Source of the DNA: Candidatus Brocadia sp. | GTDB lineage: Bacteria; Planctomycetota; Brocadiia; Brocadiales; Brocadiaceae | NCBI GenBank assembly: GCA_030837935.1 | Contig: JAUQXU010000234.1 | Coordinates: 1 to 9,810, forward strand | Direction of reading: 5' to 3' | DNA: 9,810 bases | Part shown: one piece after another, positions 7,234 through 9,810 of the stretch | How positions within the stretch are numbered: position 1 is the stretch's first letter | How the letters are laid out: each line of letters begins with the position of its first letter | The notes under the pieces: generated by a model | Told to the model about the DNA's origin: nothing | The model's database searches: none | What the model saw: only the letters and a program-made list of their open reading frames with translations | Translations under genes and position numbers: made by a program

Positions 7234-7320
7234 GTCTTTCCACTAAACCGCTTAAACCGTTCAAACTGTTTAAAAGACCCTGTTACTTTGCGCCCCACGG
7301 TTACCCGTGGTTTGCCCTTA
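7221..7320 (-). promoter_or_regulatory. Cyclic di-GMP-I riboswitch aptamer (GEMM-I)
   Basis: Reading the minus strand: AAGGGCAAACC, then a perfect hairpin CCACGG-GTAA-CCGTGG with a GNRA-type tetraloop, then GGCGCAAAG, then ACAGGGTCTTT, a variable arm, and AAAGACAGCCTTACTGCC. The blocks GGGCAAACC / GNRA hairpin / GG.CGCAAAG / GGGTCT / AGCC..TTAC are the conserved skeleton of the GEMM-I class. The third helix can form from GTCTTT (7273-7278) with AAAGAC (7234-7239), extended by AGG with CCT across a small bulge; the closing helix uses GGCA with TGCC. The canonical tetraloop receptor in the third helix is not obvious because that arm holds a 9 bp tandem repeat. With the terminator reusing AGCCTTACT, ligand binding should favour readthrough, an ON switch, which suits exopolysaccharide genes. 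Confidence 0.85.
7245..7271. repeat. Three 9 bp tandem units in the third helix of the aptamer
   Basis: Plus strand units AAACCGCTT, AAACCGTTC, AAACTGTTT, followed by AAA. They fill the variable arm between the two strands of the third aptamer helix. They make this stretch look like coding sequence (an FxRFxR-type peptide) in the false N-terminal extension of the dehydratase frame. Confidence 0.7.
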
Positions 7321-7330
7321 TCGAAATATG

Positions 7331-7346
7331 AGCAAAATTAATGCCG
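7331..7346 (-). promoter_or_regulatory. Sigma54-type (-24/-12) promoter for the polysaccharide cluster
   Basis: The minus strand reads CGGCATTAATTTTGCT, matching TGGCAC-N5-TTGCW with the invariant GG and GC exactly 10 bases apart. Counting 12 bases on from the GC puts the transcription start at about 7319-7321, right at the first base of the riboswitch (AAGGGCAAACC). That agreement between two independently recognised elements raises confidence. Sigma54 promoters need an enhancer-binding activator; no activator gene is in the window and I did not find a convincing enhancer site. Confidence 0.6.
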
Positions 7347-7467
7347 TTACATGAACACAGGAAAAATTTATGTTGATTATCTTACAATTCTATAAAATTT
7401 AACCACTTATGAATCCAAAGGAGTAGATATAAACATCAATGGATATACTTAAATGCGATATAAAAAG

Positions 7468-7515
7468 TGTGCCATGACACACAAGTGTAACGTCACACAA
7501 GTGTGTCATGGCACA
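7468..7515. repeat. 48 bp compound palindrome with internal direct repeat
   Basis: Perfect 15 bp arms TGTGCCATGACACAC (7468-7482) and GTGTGTCATGGCACA (7501-7515). Inside, after an unpaired AA on each side, a second 4 bp stem GTGT/ACAC closes a 6-base loop. The same region contains an 11 bp direct repeat CACACAAGTGT at 7478-7488 and 7494-7504. No T-tract follows on either strand, so it is more likely a protein-binding site or a mobile palindromic element than a terminator. Confidence 0.85.
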
Positions 7516-7746
7516 GTATCTGATAGGGATTTTATAATCAAATATAAAAAGAAAAGGGTAATTTCTTGAAAGAATCGAATAAAACTCCATGCTAATTTCA
7601 ATAAGCGGCTATAAGTTTACTTTTTGCCTTCTTTTATTTCAGTCAATTAAAAGCATGTTTATAAAATCTATTTTATTTTTTATCATAAATATTTACATTT
7701 CATCTAATGTACGATAAAAAACAAATATCCGCAAGCATATAAAAGT

Positions 7747-7758
7747 ACTTATATAAGT
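7747..7758. promoter_or_regulatory. 12 bp perfect palindrome upstream of the DUF104 gene
   Basis: ACTTATATAAGT, fully self-complementary, 41 bp before the start codon. Antitoxins commonly autoregulate through palindromes near their promoter, so this is a possible operator, but AT-rich DNA produces such sites by chance. A CATAAT box at 7771-7776 could be a -10, without a good -35. Confidence 0.3.
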
Positions 7759-7799
7759 TATTAGAGTTGGCATAATTACTGTAAAAAGAGTGTTAAGAA

Positions 7800-8030
7800 A
7801 TGACGAAAACTATCCATGCACTATATGAACATGGTATATTAAGACCATTAGAACCAATTGAAGGATTAAGGGAAAATACAGAGGTTGAAGTAACTATTGC
7901 TGTTAAGCAAAAGGAGTTATCTCCCATCCTAAGATTTGCTGGTATATTGAGTGAAGAAGAGGCGAACAAGATGTTAAGAATAGTGGAAGAGGAGTTTGAA
8001 AGGGTAAATCTGGATGAATGGAAGGATTAG
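7800..8030 (+). CDS. Antitoxin of the AF2212-like family (DUF104)
   Basis: A 76-residue protein opening with TKTIHALYEHGILRPLEPIE, the hallmark of the DUF104 family (a small beta-rich module with the 'YE.G.lrPLepv' signature), then a charged region (VEVTIAVKQK) and an acidic helical C-terminus (SEEEANKMLRIVEEEFERV) that would wrap a toxin. DUF104 genes are normally followed by, and overlap, a PIN-domain RNase toxin of the VapC type. Here the overlapping toxin start is present but broken after 13 codons, so this antitoxin appears to be an orphan. The ribosome binding site is weak (AAAGAG, 9 bases upstream). Length is normal for the family, and the gene is intact. Confidence 0.85.
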   Translation: MTKTIHALYEHGILRPLEPIEGLRENTEVEVTIAVKQKELSPILRFAGILSEEEANKMLRIVEEEFERVNLDEWKD

Positions 8031-8085
8031 CCTCGATACAAATATTGTAAAATGATTTAAAGGTAATTAAACTATAGCAGAAGGG
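8014..8085 (+). pseudogene. Remnant of a PIN-domain (VapC-like) toxin
   Basis: In the +1 frame relative to the DUF104 gene, an ATG at 8014 overlaps its last 17 bases and reads MNGRISLDTNIVK before a TGA at 8053; past the stop the frame continues FKGN, another stop, then TIAEG. The LDTNIV segment with its first catalytic aspartate is the classic PIN-domain start, and the overlapping arrangement is what is normal for DUF104/VapC pairs. A full toxin needs about 130 codons; only about 160 bp remain before the opposite-strand gene ends at 8175, so most of it is deleted. The right-hand limit of the remnant is uncertain. Confidence 0.6.
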
Positions 8086-8174
8086 TGCTTAAACCTACTC
8101 ACTATTAAAGTCATAGTTGAACAAGGTATCATTCCTATGCTCATTAACTATATTCTGCTAATTTGTCTTGCGGT

Positions 8175-8555
8175 TCATAAAAGATAATCCATTATTTCCT
8201 CAAAAATATCGCTTATTTCGGGTATGCTAGATTGGATTATTTCACCCGACGAGAGGTGTTTGTGAGATGTGAAACTCAACCGTGGTTTATGATCGGCATT
8301 ATCGTATCTGAATAGTAGCTTTCCGTCCTTTTGCTGATAATGAAAAGAATAGGAAAATTTTTCAACCTTGTATCTGACATCGAGGTATTCCGTAAAGAAT
8401 AAATTTGAATTGTCAATAAAGGTTATGGTTCCTTTTATTATCCCAATTTTTTCGGTTCTACAATCAATGTGCAAATCAGAATCGATTATTAAATTGGTTT
8501 TGTAATATTCCTCAACGACCTTTACAAGCCTGGCGAAATATTCAGTGAGCAACAT
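8175..8555 (-). CDS. TumE-type toxin (DUF6516 family)
   Basis: A 126-residue protein. The C-terminal half carries the family pattern: FSYSFHYQ (67-74), DGKLLFRYDNADHKP (77-91) and SHKHL (97-101), i.e. the conserved Tyr/His-rich strand and R-Y-D-N...H...H residues. The N-terminal half is a helix followed by a short beta-sheet. Family knowledge: TumE/DUF6516 proteins are the toxin of a two-gene toxin-antitoxin module; the biochemical target is not something I can state from this sequence. The start (ATG at 8553-8555) overlaps the end of the antitoxin gene by 14 bases, which implies translational coupling and fixes the operon order antitoxin-toxin. No strong ribosome binding site of its own. The gene appears complete. 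Confidence 0.8.
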   Translation of the reverse strand: MLLTEYFARLVKVVEEYYKTNLIIDSDLHIDCRTEKIGIIKGTITFIDNSNLFFTEYLDVRYKVEKFSYSFHYQQKDGKLLFRYDNADHKPRLSFTSHKHLSSGEIIQSSIPEISDIFEEIMDYLL

Positions 8556-8838
8556 ATTCTATTTCTTTTAGCTTTCTCAGGTCTTCCCTTATCTTTTCTC
8601 TAATCTTTAACTCGCCTGCCCACTCTATATATTCCCGGTCTCCTTTTTTCAGATTTTCGGCTGAAAACTCTTTCTGAAATACTTCTGACGTTACATGGTA
8701 TTTAGTTTCGTATTTTTCAATTTGCTTGTTCGTTTTACTCAGGCCGATTTCGAGCCTTTTGATTTCAGCAGAGATGGCAGCCCGAATAATATCAATAACA
8801 TCATCCTTTGTGTCAGATTGAATTTGAAGTTTTATCAT
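8542..8838 (-). CDS. TumA-type antitoxin partner of the TumE-like toxin
   Basis: A 98-residue, strongly helical, charged protein (MIKLQIQSD start; KRLEIGLSKTNKQIEKYE; KIREKIREDLRKL near the end). The helical heptad-like pattern suits an antitoxin that neutralises by protein contact. The frame is open 16 codons further up, but the start at 8836-8838 is chosen because a near-perfect AAGGAGGT lies 7 bases before it and the upstream codons fall in the promoter leader. It overlaps the downstream toxin by 14 bases. The assignment as TumA rests on partnership with the TumE-like gene and on size, more than on a motif I recognise. Confidence 0.72.
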   Translation of the reverse strand: MIKLQIQSDTKDDVIDIIRAAISAEIKRLEIGLSKTNKQIEKYETKYHVTSEVFQKEFSAENLKKGDREYIEWAGELKIREKIREDLRKLKEIEYVAH

Positions 8839-8845
8839 TTTAAAA

Positions 8846-8853
8846 ACCTCCTT
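8846..8853 (-). promoter_or_regulatory. Ribosome binding site that fixes the antitoxin start
   Basis: AAGGAGGT on the minus strand, full Shine-Dalgarno complementarity, 7 bases before the ATG at 8836-8838. It is by far the best ribosome binding site in the window and predicts the antitoxin is made in excess of the toxin, which has none of its own. Confidence 0.85.
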
Positions 8854-8854
8854 A

Positions 8855-8895
8855 AAATTTAGTTTATATTTACTGCAAGGATGCAAACTAAATTT
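8855..8895. promoter_or_regulatory. Operator-like inverted repeat over the toxin-antitoxin transcription start
   Basis: Perfect 11 bp arms AAATTTAGTTT (8855-8865) and AAACTAAATTT (8885-8895), 19 bases apart, with a nested TGCA-N4-TGCA at 8874-8885. It abuts the -10 box and covers the predicted transcription start and leader up to the ribosome binding site. Placement fits autorepression by the antitoxin or the complex, or a leader hairpin; I infer the former. Confidence 0.6.
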
Positions 8896-8924
8896 ATTAT
8901 AATCATCCTCAGTTTATTTGTCTA
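8896..8924 (-). promoter_or_regulatory. Sigma70 promoter of the toxin-antitoxin operon
   Basis: On the minus strand: -35 TAGACA (8919-8924, one mismatch to TTGACA), a 17 bp spacer, and a perfect -10 TATAAT (8896-8901). Predicted start near 8889, about 50 bases before the antitoxin ATG. The -35 lies only 18 bp beyond the stop codon of the upstream RCC1 gene. Confidence 0.7.
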
Positions 8925-8941
8925 TTTATCTTTCTTCGTTT

Positions 8942-9685
8942 TTAGAAAGAGATATATTTTATTGTGTTCACATTGAAATTTTTCACTGGTACTGGTGTTT
9001 TTCTGTCTTTAAAAGTCCCATCTCCGAGCTGTCCAAATCTGTTATCTCCCCAAGCCCAAACTGTCCAGTCTGATTTTAGAGCAAGGCCGTGCTGCCACCC
9101 TGAACCAATATCGATAATATCCTCCAGTCCTTCTATATTAACAGGAATATTCCTTTCAGAAAGTGTCCCATCTCCCAATTGTCCATTGGAATTGTTTCCC
9201 CACGAAAATACTTTCCCATCCGAATTCAAGGCAAGGTTGTGCCAACCCTTAGTGGCAACATTAATTATATTTGCAATATTCATTACCTGTCCCGGGGTGC
9301 GTCTTTCTTCTAAGGTTGAGCCGTCTCCTAATTGCCCATACCGATTGTTTCCCCACGTCCATACAGTTCCGTCTGATACCAGTGCGAGACTGTGTATATA
9401 TCCCCCATGTATTTTCGAGACATCGCTTAGACCATTTACCAATACGGGTGCGGTACTGTTCGTGCTTAATCCGTTTCCGAGCTGTCCGTAAAAATTGTTT
9501 CCCCATGCCCAGATAGTATTGTCTGATGACCGTATGGCAAGGCTATGATCACCTCCGCAGGCAATGGCCGAAATGTTAGAAAGACTGTTGGCCTGGATTG
9601 GTACTTCCGAGGCGCCCACGAAGGTCTCGTTTCCCAATTGTCCACTCCAGTTGCTCCCCCATGCCCACACAGTACCGTCCGATCT
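8942..9685 (-). pseudogene. RCC1-repeat beta-propeller protein, N-terminally truncated
   Basis: The frame encodes five RCC1-type repeats of about 50 residues, each with a W.WG.N..GQLG(D/N) core (VWAWGSNWSGQLG, IWAWGNNFYGQLG, VWTWGNNRYGQLG, VFSWGNNSNGQLG, VWAWGDNRFGQLG) and an H(S/N/G)LAL or equivalent blade strand. A complete RCC1 propeller has seven blades and a secreted bacterial version needs a signal peptide; both the first blades and any signal are missing. The reading frame runs up through RSDGTVWAWG and stops abruptly at a TAA at 9686-9688 in the middle of a repeat. A GTG at 9668-9670 could be a nominal start but lacks a ribosome binding site, so I treat the gene as broken. The C-terminal end (NVNTIKYISF) may be natural. 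Bacterial RCC1 proteins are often large surface proteins; role unknown. Confidence 0.78.
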
Positions 9686-9701
9686 TTACAGGCTGTCCGA
9701 G

Positions 9702-9770
9702 AATGTGATCAATAAACAAGAACAAACGACAAAGGAAATTGTGTGTAAAGTAAATGCGATCGATAAACAA
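9702..9770 (+). repeat. Imperfect 18 bp direct repeat, 51 bp apart
   Basis: AATGTGATCAATAAACAA (9702-9719) and AATGCGATCGATAAACAA (9753-9770) differ at two positions. Repeats of this size near an element end could be transposase-binding sites. Confidence 0.6.
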
Positions 9771-9787
9771 ATCAGAAAAAGGTTAAA

Positions 9788-9810
9788 ATGTTTCCATCCA
9801 AATCATACTT
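9788..9810 (+). CDS. Possible start of a gene running off the window
   Basis: ATG at 9788 preceded by AAAAAGG five bases upstream, reading MFPSKSY to the edge. Only seven codons are visible, so nothing can be said of the product; the position, just inside the RCC1 break point, would suit a transposase. Low confidence. Confidence 0.3.

Larger units (their letters stand above)
7347..7799. other. AT-rich gene-free interval
   Basis: Very AT-rich, especially 7590-7790. Short open frames on both strands lack ribosome binding sites and family signatures. It contains the 48 bp compound palindrome (7468-7515) and a 12 bp palindrome (7747-7758). It separates the leftward polysaccharide leader from the rightward DUF104 gene, so it should carry promoters for both directions; only the leftward one is recognisable. 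Confidence 0.6.
9686..9810 (+). mobile_element. Possible end of an insertion sequence abutting the broken RCC1 gene
   Basis: RCC1 homology stops at about 9685 and the next bases (TTACAGGCTGTCCGAGAATG) show no relation to it. The segment contains an imperfect 18 bp direct repeat (9702-9719 and 9753-9770, 16 matches) and then a potential plus-strand gene start. This is how the left end of an insertion sequence would look: terminal repeat, short leader, transposase start. I cannot name a family, and the other end is outside the window, so this is a hypothesis from the break point. Confidence 0.35.

Noticed and set aside
7164..7298. 45-codon N-terminal extension of the dehydratase from a GTG
   Set aside because: This DNA is the riboswitch third helix, aptamer 3' strand and terminator. 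The GTG sits inside the GNRA hairpin, and the encoded FxxF-type repeat is the 9 bp tandem repeat in translation.
7439..7477. Plus-strand mini-ORF of 12 codons after an AAGGAG at 7418-7423
   Set aside because: Spacing from the AAGGAG is too long, and the frame ends in the palindrome arm; no support beyond chance.
7500..7520. The 48 bp palindrome as a transcription terminator or CRISPR repeat
   Set aside because: No T-tract on either side and no regularly spaced copies with unique spacers; a single site.
7399..7590. Minus-strand open frame of 63 codons
   Set aside because: No ribosome binding site or recognisable domain. It runs through the 48 bp palindrome and lies in AT-rich DNA where such frames are common.
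7766..7782. Sigma54-like TTGGCATAATTACTGT before the DUF104 gene
   Set aside because: The -12 GC is replaced by GT and the rest of the -12 element does not match; toxin-antitoxin genes rarely use sigma54.
8964..9506. Long open frames opposite or shifted within the RCC1 gene
   Set aside because: They mirror the repetitive W-G-N-G-Q-L-G codons of the real frame and have no independent signature.

Overview
The window looks like part of a Gram-negative-type environmental bacterium. No rRNA or tRNA is present, so taxonomy is inference. The mix of a c-di-GMP riboswitch, a sigma54-type promoter, a DUF4388-like domain, RCC1 repeats, DUF104 and TumE-type toxin-antitoxin genes and many short palindromes would fit an anammox planctomycete (Candidatus Brocadiales) or a deltaproteobacterium. 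I hold this only loosely.

Left three quarters (1-7346) is an exopolysaccharide cluster read leftward on the minus strand. It starts with a leader at 7176-7346: a sigma54-like -24/-12 promoter, then a c-di-GMP-I (GEMM-I) riboswitch aptamer, then an intrinsic terminator that reuses the 3' strand of the aptamer. In order follow a membrane-anchored FlaA1/CapD/WbpM-type nucleotide-sugar 4,6-dehydratase (4863-7163), a 415 bp gap packed with palindromes, a Wzz/BY-kinase polysaccharide copolymerase with an extra domain inserted in its kinase core (1922-4447), a Wzx-type flippase (446-1816) and a SAM-dependent methyltransferase cut by the window edge (1-429). The dehydratase would supply a 4-keto-6-deoxy sugar nucleotide, the flippase would move the lipid-linked repeat unit across the inner membrane, and the copolymerase/kinase would set chain length and export. 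The leader architecture predicts that high c-di-GMP switches the first gene, and possibly the whole cluster, on.

Right quarter (7347-9810) is accessory DNA. An AT-rich gap (7347-7799) holds a 48 bp compound palindrome. It is followed by a DUF104 antitoxin on the plus strand (7800-8030) whose overlapping PIN toxin (VapC-like) survives only as its first codons. A TumA/TumE-type toxin-antitoxin pair lies on the minus strand (8175-8838) with a clear sigma70 promoter, an operator-like inverted repeat and a strong ribosome binding site. Next is an RCC1-repeat protein truncated at its N-terminus (8942-9685). The last 120 bp abut the break in the RCC1 gene and may be the end of a mobile element with a gene starting at 9788.

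The most notable items are the c-di-GMP riboswitch with its competing terminator, and the BY-kinase with a DUF4388/GspE-N-like insert between Walker A' and Walker B.
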